A stretch of 64,000 bases of DNA, taken from Triglochin maritima. Lineage: Eukaryota; Streptophyta; Magnoliopsida; Alismatales; Juncaginaceae. Within the stretch, counting starts at the first letter, position 1, and the number at the start of each line of letters is the position of its first letter. Below the pieces are notes generated by a model that was given only the letters and a program-made list of their open reading frames with translations, had not been told where the DNA came from and did not search any database. The position numbers were made by a program, and so were the translations under genes. Positions 42,453 to 52,600 of the stretch are shown here, piece by piece. Location of the stretch: positions 18,268,501 through 18,332,500 of the forward strand of contig OY821787.1 of NCBI GenBank assembly GCA_963682175.1, written 5' to 3'.

Positions 42453-45400
42453 AGAGAGGAGGAGAAGGAAGAGAGGATAAAGAAGGGAAAAGGAGAGAAA
42501 AGGAGAAGCGGGAGAAGTAGAGGAACAAGGAGAGAGGACAAAGAAGAAGGAAGAGAGAGAGCGAGAGAAGGAGGGAGTGGAGAGGAGGATAAGAGGGAGA
42601 TAGGGAATGAAGGAGAAGAGGGAAGAGGCGGGAGAGAGGGAACGAGAGAGGTAGAGAAGAGAGGGAAGGAGGAGAGAAGAGGAAGAGAGAGAAGGGAGAG
42701 AGGGGAAGTAGAGGGGAGAGGGAGAAGAGATAAGGGGAGAACGAGTGGGATAGAAGGAGAGAGACCGAGAGAGAGGAGGAGAAGGGAAAGAGGAGGAAAG
42801 AGAAGGATAGGAAGAGGGGGAGAGGGAAGAAGAAGAAAGAAGGATAGGGAGAGAGGGATAAGAAGGAAGGGAGAGGAGAAGGAGAGGGAATACGAGGGAA
42901 GAGTGGGAGAGAAGGAGAGAGGTAAAGGAGAGAAGAGAGAGGGGTAGAGAGGTAGTGTGATAGATACAGATAGAAGGAAGAGACGGAGAGAGAGAAGGGA
43001 GAGGAGAGAGATTGAGAGGGAGAAAAGGAGAAGCGAGGGAAAGGAGAGAAGAAGAAGGAGAGAGTAGAGAGAGATAAAGAGAGAGGGAGGGAGAGAAGAG
43101 AGAGAAAGACAGAGAAGGAGAGAGAAAATTAGAAGGGGGAACGATAATGACAATGAGAGAGGAGAGAGGAGGGAAGAGGGAGAAGAGGAGAGAAGGAGAG
43201 GAGAGGGAGGTAGAGAAGACAAGGACAAGGGAGAGACAGAGAGAAGGATAGAGACAGAGAATAGAGAAGCGGGATATGGATAGGGAGAGAGGAGAGAATA
43301 AGGAAGAGGAGAGAGAGGAGGGATAGAAGGGAAGAGAGAGGAGGGAGGAGATGGGAGAGAGTGCGAGAGGAGTAGAAGGAGTGAGTGGGGGAGAGGTATA
43401 AGAAGGAGACGGATAAGAGGGAGATAGAGATGGGGAAAGAGGAGAGGAAAGATAAGAGGAGAGAGAGATGAGAAGAGGGAGAAGGAGAGAGGATAGAGGG
43501 AGGTGAACGAGAGGGAGATGACAAGATAAAGAAGGGACGGTGAGAGAAAAAAGGACACTAGAGAGGGAATGAGAGGAGACGGAGGGATAAGAGGAGAAGG
43601 AGAGAGAGGGAGAAGGAGAAGAGGGAGGGGACGGGAGGAGACGGAGGACAAGAGGAGAGAGAGGAGAAGTAGAGAGAGCGGAGGAGAGGAAGAGAGGGAG
43701 AAGAGGGGGGAGAGAGAAGAAAAAGAAGAAGAAGAAGGAGAGAGGAGGAGAGATTGAACGGGAGAGCGAGAGAATGAAGAAGGGGATAGAGAAGGAAAGG
43801 TGGAGAAGAGGGACTAGGGAAGGGAACGAGATAGAGAAGGGAGGGTAGAGATAGAGAATGGGAGAGAGAAGGAGCGAGAGAGAGATAGAGGAGGAGAGAC
43901 GAAACGAGAGAGGAGGAGAGCGATAAGGAGAAAGAGAAGGGGAGAGGAGGAGAGAAAAGGGGGTGAGTGATAAAACAAAGATGAGGGAAGAGAAGAGGAT
44001 AGGAGAGAGGAGAAGAGGGAGAAGGGGAGAGGAGAAGGGAGAGAGAGAACGAGAAGAGGAGCAATGAAGGGAAGGAGGAGATAGAGAGAGAAGGTGTTCC
44101 CCATCCTTCTCATCTTCCCTCCGCTCCTCTCCTTCCCTTCTCGTTATCCTCTCTCTTCTTCTCCTTCTCCCCCTCTCGCTCCTCTCTTCCTTCCTTCTCT
44201 CCATGTAAGGATAACGAGAGAAGGAGAGGGTAAGAGGGAGATATAGAAGGAGAAGAGGAGAGAGGAGAGAGAAAGGAAAAGAGGGAAGAGAGAAGGAGAA
44301 TAGGGAAGGAGAGAGGAAACGAGAGAAGAGGAGATAGAGAAGGGTAGAGAGATAGAGAAGGAGAGAGGAGGTAGAGAAGGGAGAGTAGAGAGAGAAGGGA
44401 GAGAGGAGAGGGGAAAAGGAGAAGCGAGCGAGAGAAGGAGAGGGAGAGAGTAGAAGACGAGAGAAGGAGAGAGGATAAGAGGAGAGGGAACAGTGAGAAG
44501 GAGAAGAGAAAGTGGATAAGAGGGAGAACGAGAGAGAATGCGAGATGAGGAGAGAGAGGGAAAGAGAGAGGGGCAAGAGGGAGAGGGCGGAGAGAAGAAG
44601 GAGAGGGGGAGAAGAAGTAGACGAAGAGAAGGAGAAGAGGGACGAGGAGGGGAGAGGTAGAGAAGAGAGGAGAGGGAGAAGAAAAGAGAGAGGGGAGGGA
44701 GAGAGAAGAGAGACAGAGAGCGAGAATGAGAGATGGTAGAGAAGGCAGAGATGAGAGTGGAGAAAAGAGGATAAGAAGAGTATAGAGAGGAGGAAGAGGG
44801 AGATGGGAGGAGAATAGAGTAGAGGAGAGAGGAGGAGAAGGAAGAGAGGATAAAGAAGGGAAAAGGAGAGAAAAGGAGAAGCGGGAGAAGTAGAGGAACA
44901 AGGAGAGAGGACAAAGAAGAAGGAAGAGAGAGAGCGAGAGAAGGAGGGAGTGGAGAGGAGGATAAGAGGGAGATAGGGAATGAAGGAGAAGAGGGAAGAG
45001 GCGGGAGAGAGGGAACGAGAGAGGTAGAGAAGAGAGGGAAGGAGGAGAGAAGAGGAAGAGAGAGAAGGGAGAGAGGGGAAGTAGAGGGGAGAAGAGATAA
45101 GGGGAGAAGGAGTGGGATAGAAGGAGAGAGACCGAGAGAGAGGAGCAGAAGGGAAAGAGGAGGAAAGAGAAGGATAGGAAGAGGGGGAGAGGGAAGAAGA
45201 AGAAAGAAGGATAGGGAGAGAGGGATAAGAAGGAAGGGAGAGGAGAAGGAGTGGGAATACGAGGGAAGAGTGGGAGAGAAGGAGAGAGGTAAAGGAGAGA
45301 AGAGAGAGGGGTAGAGAGGTAGTGTGATAGATACAGATAGAAGGAAGAGACGGAGAGAGAGAAGGGAGAGGAGAGAGATTGAGAGGGAGAAAAGGAGAAG

Positions 45401-47190
45401 CGAGGGAAAGGAGAGAAGAAGAAGGAGAGAGTAGAGAGAGATAAAGAGAGAGGGAGGGAGAGAAGAGAGAGAAAGACAGAGAAGGAGAGAGAAAATTAGA
45501 AGGGGGAACGATAATGACAATGAGAGAGGAGAGAGGAGGGAAGAGGGAGAAGAGGAGAGAAGGAGAGGAGAGGGAGGTAGAGAAGACAAGGAGAAGGGAG
45601 AGACAGAGAGAAGGATAGAGACAGAGAATAGAGAAGCGGGATATGGATAGGGAGAGAGGAGAGAATAAGGAAGAGGAGAGAGAGGAGGGATAGAAGGGAA
45701 GAGAGATGAGGGAGGAGATGGGAGAGAGTGCGAGAGGAGTAGAAGGAGTGAGTGGGGGAGAGGTATAAGAAGGAGACGGATAAGAGGGAGATAGAGATGG
45801 GGAAAGAGGAGAGGAAAGATAAGAGGAGAGAGAGATGAGAAGAGGGAGAAGGAGAGAGGATAGAGGGAGGTGAACGAGAGGGAGATGACAAGATAAAGAA
45901 GGGACGGTGAGAGAAAAAATGACACTAGAGAGGGAATGAGAGGAGACGGAGGGATAAGAGGAGAAGGAGAGAGAGGGAGAAGGAGAAGAGGGAGGGGACG
46001 GGAGGAGACGGAGGACAAGAGGAGAGAGAGGAGAAGTAGAGAGAGCGGAGGAGAGGAAGAGAGGGAGAAGAGGGGGGAGAGAGAAGAAAAAGAAGAAGAA
46101 GAAGGAGAGAGGAGGAGAGATTGAACGGGAGAGCGAGAGAATGAAGAAGGGGATAGAGAAGGAAAGGTGGAGAAGAGGGACTAGGGAAGGGAACGAGATA
46201 GAGAAGGGAGGGTAGAGATAGAGAATGGGAGAGAGAAGGAGCGAGAGAGATAGAGGAGGAGAGACGAAACGAGAGAGGAGGAGAGCGATAAGGAGAAAGA
46301 GAAGGGGAGAGGAGGAGAGAAAAGGGGGTGAGTGATAAAACAAAGATGAGGGAAGAGAAGAGGATAGGAGAGAGGAGAAGAGGGAGAAGGGGAGAGGAGA
46401 AGGGAGAGAGAGAACGAGAAGAGGAGCAATGAAGGGAAGGAGGAGATAGAGAGAGAAGGTGTTCCCCATCCTTCTCATCTTCCCTCCGCTCCTCTCCTTC
46501 CCTTCTCGTTATCCTCTCTCTTCTTCTCCTTCTCCCCCTCTCGCTCCTCTCTTCCTTCCTTCTCTCCATGTAAGGATAACGAGAGAAGGAGAGGGTAAGA
46601 GGGAGATATAGAAGGAGAAGAGGAGAGAGGAGAGAGAAAGGAAAAGAGGGAAGAGAGAAGGAGAATAGGGAAGGAGAGAGGAAACGAGAGAAGAGGAGAT
46701 AGAGAAGGGTAGAGAGATAGAGAAGGAGAGAGGAGGTAGAGAAGGGAGAGTAGAGAGAGAAGGGAGAGAGGAGAGGGGAAAAGGAGAAGCGAGCGAGAGA
46801 AGGAGAGGGAGAGAGTAGAAGACGAGAGAAGGAGAGAGGATAAGAGGAGAGGGAACAGTGAGAAGGAGAAGAGAAAGTGGATAAGAGGGAGAACGAGAGA
46901 GAATGCGAGATGAGGAGAGAGAGGGAAAGAGAGAGGGGCAAGAGGGAGAGGGCGGAGAGAAGAAGGAGAGGGGGAGAAGAAGTAGACGAAGAGAAGGAGA
47001 AGAGGGACGAGGAGGGGAGAGGTAGAGAAGAGAGGAGAGGGAGAAGAAAAGAGAGAGGGGAGGGAGAGAGAAGAGAGACGGAGAGCGAGAATGAGAGATG
47101 GTAGAGAAGGCAGATATGAGAGTGGAGAAAAGAGGATAAGAAGAGTATAGAGAGGAGGAAGAGGGAGATGGGAGGAGAATAGAGTAGAGG
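42442..47190 (-). repeat. Inverted-orientation array between the two half-LINE copies
   Basis: The + strand is purine-rich, with islands at about 44093-44207 and 46459-46573, giving a unit of about 2.37 kb. Units here lack a 24-base segment near GGAATACGAGGGA that is present at about 38000. No gene is supported. Confidence 0.88.
47178..47190 (+). repeat. Target-site duplication of half-LINE copy 2, 5' side
   Basis: AATAGAGTAGAGG, the same site as 39937 shifted by 7,241. This shows that copy 2 was made by duplication of the locus, not by a second insertion. Confidence 0.88.
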
Positions 47191-49680
47191 AAAAGAGGCG
47201 TGAGAGAAGGAACCTCTTTCTAGAGAGAGAAGCTCTGGAGAAAAAGGAATCCTAGAGAGAGAAAGTAGAGAGGAGGGTGTACATGGGGGAGCCTCCTCCT
47301 TGGCCCCCCTTGGCAGCCACGGCTGCCGGCCGGCAACCCCAGGTCGGTGGCCGGTCCCCCCTCGCCGACTCCGGCGGGATGCCGCCGCCGGACAGCCGGA
47401 ACTCCGGCGAGCAATGTAGAAATGAAGGACATGAAGAGAAGGAGAAGGAGAAGGAGATGGGAGTCCCTTTGGCAGCCACGGCCGCCGGCCGGCCACCCCT
47501 GGTTGCCGGCCGGTCCCCCCTCGCCGGCTCCCACGGGATGGGGCCGCTGGATCGCCGGAGCTCCGGCGAGCAAGGGAGAAATGATGAAAATGAAGGGAAA
47601 GAGAAGGAGATGGGAGGGCTTTCGTGGCTTGAGGCCGTGCCTCGACATGCCACGACCTTGGGGGCTGGTGGTGAGGCCGGAGGACTCGCCGGAGCTGAAA
47701 TTCCAGCAAAGACATGGGCGTCCCTCTTCAACCCCTCCCCTCCCGTAGCCGAGAAGCTTGTTTTCGTGCCACCGGTCATTGAGGGGGCTGAACGGATTGG
47801 CCAATACAAAGTGAAGGACCTTGCGCACCATTGGGATTTGGTTTTGGTTGGGTGCATGGTGGGGTTCCGGCCACACATGCCAACGTTAGAGCAACACTTG
47901 AAGCGCCTATGGAAGGTTAAGGGAGATTTCTCCATCTTCCGACGACAACATGGCTACTTTCTCATCCGTTTCTCTATGATGGAAGACATGAAGATGCCAC
48001 TTGAGGGAGGTCCATGGACGGTAAGGGGTGCTCCACTTGTTGTTCAACCATGGTCGTGGACCCTCCACATGAAGCAAGAGAAGGTGTCAAAGCTACCCAT
48101 TTGGGTGAGGTTGCCGGAGCTTGAGCTGAAGTTTTGGTCGCCGGAACTCATCTCCATCATTGCAAGTGTGCTTGGCCGGCCTATCACCTTGGATGAGGAC
48201 ACTAAGCGTAGACGAAGGTTAGGGTATGCCCGAGTTTGCATTGAGGTAGATGTCGGGTTTGAGTTTCCAAGCATGGTTAAGATGAGAGACGAGGAAGGCA
48301 ATATAGAGGAGGTTAACGTGCACTATGAGTGGAGGCCGAAATCTTGCCCCAAATGCATGTCCTTTGACCATTCCGGAGAAGCATGTGGGAGGACAAATGG
48401 CCGTCGGGAGTGGCGGGAGGTGAGGAAGGAAAATCCGACGAAATCAGCCATGATAGTAGAGAAAAAACGTCCATATGAGGTAGGTAGGGCGGAGGAGGTG
48501 AAGAATGGTGCGGGGGAGGAAGAAAAATACGACGAAATGGTGGTTTTGGACCTCGCCGGAGCTGCCGCCGGCCGGACCGTGGGAGGAGGGGGAGAAACGG
48601 TCACCTTGGATGAGGAGGAGGAGGAGGCACGTGAGGGCCCATGTGAGGTAGGGGGGACAATTTCTTCCATGGTTGTTGGAGGAAAAGCAAAAGAAGCCAA
48701 TGAGGAGATGCCACCTCAAAAGGAGATTGGAGGGGTAGCTTTGGCAGCCTTGGCAGCCACTAAGGAGACGCCACGTGGTGGGGGGAAGAAGAAAAAGGCT
48801 GATTTGCCCTTTAGGGACCACAATGGGGATAAGAATGGAGGAGAAATTCAAATATGTGGGGACCAAGGGCATGTGTGTGCACAAAAGGACCATGGAAAAG
48901 ATGGGGACCATGGAGTGCATGGGGACCACGAATTTGAAATGTGGAGGGAAGATGGGTTTTCTTTGGGCTCTATCTTTGAAGGTGAAAACTTATGTGATGG
49001 GCCTTCCTATGGGCAAACTCATGGGCTGAAATTGGGGCCAATTGGACCAGTAGGCCCGGTCGTCCAGGTGGAGAAATTGCATGGAGACACCAGGAGGGAC
49101 AAACCTCGCCTATGCTCCCCGCCACCCTCGGTGGATTTAGATGAGATTTCCCCTCAAGTCGGTTTTCAAGGGGTTCGTGAGGCCGCATTAAAGAAACAAC
49201 GAGAGAAAATTGGGGAGCAAAGTACACCATTACATGAGGATCTCACACCTAGTGATATTGAGGAGGCAGCGATATTTGGCCTGGATCACGCAGAGTATAA
49301 ACGCTTGAGGGATAAGTTTGCAAACATGGACACAGATTATGAAGATCCGGACGAGCCATGGAGCTATGGTTCGGGTAATCAAATCGTCAAAGGGTACTTT
49401 GATAAAGGCGGAACGAGTCAGAAGAAATCAAGAAAAAAAGAGAAGAGAAGGAAAGGAAAGCACTGAGTGCTTATGTCTACACGTTGTAGGGGTAGGATCT
49501 AGGATCTGTTGTTAGATTAGCGCGAGTCGATGTAACATTTAAAACTTCCGCGATACGAACTGCTCAAGCTGGGGCAGTTCCTAGCACTTCATTGTATGCT
49601 TTTTTTGCATGTACGTTTATTGAGGCATCAATAAATTTAGCGGCTCTGCCGAGACCGCCCTTTTTATTTTGCAAAAAAAA
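47191..49680 (+). mobile_element. ORF1-only LINE ('half-LINE'), copy 2
   Basis: Same leader, ORF, 3' UTR, poly(A) and flanks as copy 1 at +7,241. The only difference I found within the element is 49545 C versus 42304 T in the 3' UTR. Confidence 0.85.
47283..49466 (+). CDS. Half-LINE ORF1 protein, intact, copy 2
   Basis: 727 codons from the ATG at 47283. I found no residue different from the 40042-42225 protein: same N-terminal 53-residue duplication, DUF4283-like domain, CCHC knuckle and basic C-terminus. Its openness next to a decayed full LINE suggests the insertion and its duplication are young. Confidence 0.85.
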   Translation: MGEPPPWPPLAATAAGRQPQVGGRSPLADSGGMPPPDSRNSGEQCRNEGHEEKEKEKEMGVPLAATAAGRPPLVAGRSPLAGSHGMGPLDRRSSGEQGRNDENEGKEKEMGGLSWLEAVPRHATTLGAGGEAGGLAGAEIPAKTWASLFNPSPPVAEKLVFVPPVIEGAERIGQYKVKDLAHHWDLVLVGCMVGFRPHMPTLEQHLKRLWKVKGDFSIFRRQHGYFLIRFSMMEDMKMPLEGGPWTVRGAPLVVQPWSWTLHMKQEKVSKLPIWVRLPELELKFWSPELISIIASVLGRPITLDEDTKRRRRLGYARVCIEVDVGFEFPSMVKMRDEEGNIEEVNVHYEWRPKSCPKCMSFDHSGEACGRTNGRREWREVRKENPTKSAMIVEKKRPYEVGRAEEVKNGAGEEEKYDEMVVLDLAGAAAGRTVGGGGETVTLDEEEEEAREGPCEVGGTISSMVVGGKAKEANEEMPPQKEIGGVALAALAATKETPRGGGKKKKADLPFRDHNGDKNGGEIQICGDQGHVCAQKDHGKDGDHGVHGDHEFEMWREDGFSLGSIFEGENLCDGPSYGQTHGLKLGPIGPVGPVVQVEKLHGDTRRDKPRLCSPPPSVDLDEISPQVGFQGVREAALKKQREKIGEQSTPLHEDLTPSDIEEAAIFGLDHAEYKRLRDKFANMDTDYEDPDEPWSYGSGNQIVKGYFDKGGTSQKKSRKKEKRRKGKH

Positions 49681-49682
49681 AA
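49467..49682 (+). promoter_or_regulatory. Half-LINE 3' UTR with hairpins, AATAAA and poly(A), copy 2
   Basis: Stem halves GAACTGC (49557-49563) and GCAGTTC (49574-49580), AATAAA at 49630-49635, CGGCTCTGCCG at 49641-49651, and the A-run at 49673-49682. Confidence 0.7.
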
Positions 49683-49693
49683 TAGAGTAGAGG
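49681..49693 (+). repeat. Target-site duplication of half-LINE copy 2, 3' side
   Basis: AATAGAGTAGAGG, identical to 47178-47190. Confidence 0.86.
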
Positions 49694-52600
49694 AGAGAGG
49701 AGGAGAAGGAAGAGAGGATAAAGAAGGGAAAAGGAGAGAAAAGGAGAAGCGGGAGAAGTAGAGGAACAAGGAGAGAGGACAAAGAAGAAGGAAGAGAGAG
49801 AGCGAGAGAAGGAGGGAGTGGAGAGGAGGATAAGAGGGAGATAGGGAATGAAGGAGAAGAGGGAAGAGGCGGGAGAGAGGGAACGAGAGAGGTAGAGAAG
49901 AGAGGGAAGGAGGAGAGAAGAGGAAGAGAGAGAAGGGAGAGAGGGGAAGTAGAGGGGAGAGGGAGAAGAGATAAGGGGAGAACGAGTGGGATAGAAGGAG
50001 AGAGACCGAGAGAGAGGAGGAGAAGGGAAAGAGGAGGAAAGAGAAGGATAGGAAGAGGGGGAGAGGGAAGAAGAAGAAAGAAGGATAGGGAGAGAGGGAT
50101 AAGAAGGAAGGGAGAGGAGAAGGAGAGGGAATACGAGGGAAGAGTGGGAGAGAAGGAGAGAGGTAAAGGAGAGAAGAGAGAGGGGTAGAGAGGTAGTGTG
50201 ATAGATACAGATAGAAGGAAGAGACGGAGAGAGAGAAGGGAGAGGAGAGAGATTGAGAGGGAGAAAAGGAGAAGCGAGGGAAAGGAGAGAAGAAGAAGGA
50301 GAGAGTAGAGAGAGATAAAGAGAGAGGGAGGGAGAGAAGAGAGAGAAAGACAGAGAAGGAGAGAGAAAATTAGAAGGGGGAACGATAATGACAATGAGAG
50401 AGGAGAGAGGAGGGAAGAGGGAGAAGAGGAGAGAAGTAGAGGAGAGGGAGGTAGAGAAGACAAGGACAAGGGAGAGACAGAGAGAAGGATAGAGACAGAG
50501 AATAGAGAAGCGGGATATGGATAGGGAGAGAGGAGAGAATAAGGAAGAGGAGAGAGAGGAGGGATAGAAGGGAAGAGAGAGGAGGGAGGAGATGGGAGAG
50601 AGTGCGAGAGGAGTAGAAGGAGTGAGTGGGGGAGAGGTATAAGAAGGAGACGGATAAGAGGGAGATAGAGATGGGGAAAGAGGAGAGGAAAGATAAGAGG
50701 AGAGAGAGATGAGAAGAGGGAGAAGGAGAGAGGATAGAGGGAGGTGAACGAGAGGGAGATGACAAGATAAAGAAGGGACGGTGAGAGAAAAAAGGACACT
50801 AGAGAGGGAATGAGAGGAGACGGAGGGATAAGAGGAGAAGGAGAGAGAGGGAGAAGGAGAAGAGGGAGGGGACGGGAGGAGACGGAGGACAAGAGGAGAG
50901 AGAGGAGAAGTAGAGAGAGCGGAGGAGAGGAAGAGAGGGAGAAGAGGGGGGAGAGAGAAGAAAAAGAAGAAGAAGAAGGAGAGAGGAGGAGAGATTGAAC
51001 GGGAGAGCGAGAGAATGAAGAAGGGGATAGAGAAGGAAAGGTGGAGAAGAGGGACTAGGGAAGGGAACGAGATAGAGAAGGGAGGGTAGAGATAGAGAAT
51101 GGGAGAGAGAAGGAGCGAGAGAGAGATAGAGGAGGAGAGACGAAACGAGAGAGGAGGAGAGCGATAAGGAGAAAGAGAAGGGGAGAGGAGGAGAGAAAAG
51201 GGGGTGAGTGATAAAACAAAGATGAGGGAAGAGAAGAGGATAGGAGAGAGGAGAAGAGGGAGAAGGGGAGAGGAGAAGGGAGAGAGAGAACGAGAAGAGG
51301 AGCAATGAAGGGAAGGAGGAGATAGAGAGAGAAGGTGTTCCCCATCCTTCTCATCTTCCCTCCGCTCCTCTCCTTCCCTTCTCGTTATCCTCTCTCTTCT
51401 TCTCCTTCTCCCCCTCTCGCTCCTCTCTTCCTTCCTTCTCTCCATGTAAGGATAACGAGAGAAGGAGAGGGTAAGAGGGAGATATAGAAGGAGAAGAGGA
51501 GAGAGGAGAGAGAAAGGAAAAGAAGGAAGAGAGAAGGAGAATAGGGAAGGAGAGAGGAAACGAGAGAAGAGGAGATAGAGAAGGGTAGAGAGATAGAGAA
51601 GGAGAGAGGAGGTAGAGAAGGGAGAGTAGAGAGAGAAGGGAGAGAGGAGAGGGGAAAAGGAGAAGCGAGCGAGAGAAGGAGAGGGAGAGAGTAGAAGACG
51701 AGAGAAGGAGAGAGGATAAGAGGAGAGGGAACGAGTGAGAAGGAGAAGAGAAAGTGGATAAGAGGGAGAACGAGAGAGAATGCGAGATGAGGAGAGAGAG
51801 GGAAAGAGAGAGGGGCAAGAGGGAGAGGGGGGAGAGAAGAAGGAGAGGGGGAGAAGAAGTAGACGAAGAGAAGGAGAAGAGGGACGAGGAGGGGAGAGGT
51901 AGAGAAGAGAGGAGAGGGAGAAGAAAAGAGAGAGGGGAGGGAGAGAGAAGAGAGACGGAGAGCGAGATTGAGAGATGGTAGAGAAGGCAGAGATGAGAGT
52001 GGAGAAAAGAGGATAAGAAGAGTATAGAGAGGAGGAAGAGGGAGATGGGAGGAGAATAGAGTAGAGGAGAGAGGAGGAGAAGGAAGAGAGGATAAAGAAG
52101 GGAAAAGGAGAGAAAAGGAGAAGCGGGAGAAGTAGAGGAACAAGGAGAGAGGACAAAGAAGAAGGAAGAGAGAGAGCGAGAGAAGGAGGGAGTGGAGAGG
52201 AGGATAAGAGGGAGATAGGGAATGAAGGAGAAGAGGGAAGAGGCGGGAGAGAGGGAACGAGAGAGGTAGAGAAGAGAGGGAAGGAGGAGAGAAGAGGAAG
52301 AGAGAGAAGGGAGAGAGGGGAAGTAGAGGGGAGAGGGAGAAGAGATAAGGGGAGAAGGAGTGGGATAGAAGGAGAGAGACCGAGAGAGAGGAGGAGAAGG
52401 GAAAGAGGAGGATAGGAAGAGGGGGAGAGGGAAGAAGAAGAAAGAAGGATAGGGAGAGAGGGATAAGAAGGAAGGGAGAGGAGAAGGAGAGGGAATACGA
52501 GGGAGGTAGAGATGAGGAGAGGGAGAAGAGGGAAGAGTGGGAGAGAAGGAGAGAGGTAAAGGAGAGAAGAGAGAGGGGTAGACAGGTAGTGTGATAGATA

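Larger units (their letters stand above)
38100..51650. repeat. 7,241-bp tandem segmental duplication carrying the half-LINE
   Basis: Sequence from about 38.1 to 44.4 kb recurs at +7,241 (about 45.3 to 51.65 kb) almost unchanged, including the half-LINE and its target duplications. Shared private variants include ATGACACTAGAG (about 38669 and 45910), AAGGCAGATATGAG (about 39867 and 47108) and GACAAGGACAAGG (about 43218 and 50459). Differences I found: 38779 T versus 46020 A, 39019 G versus 46260 A, 42304 T versus 49545 C, and 43196 G versus 50437 T. Outside these limits the copies diverge: a 24-base indel near 38.0/45.26 kb, and GAACGAGTG versus GAACAGTG near 51.73/44.49 kb. The edges are approximate. 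Confidence 0.85.
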
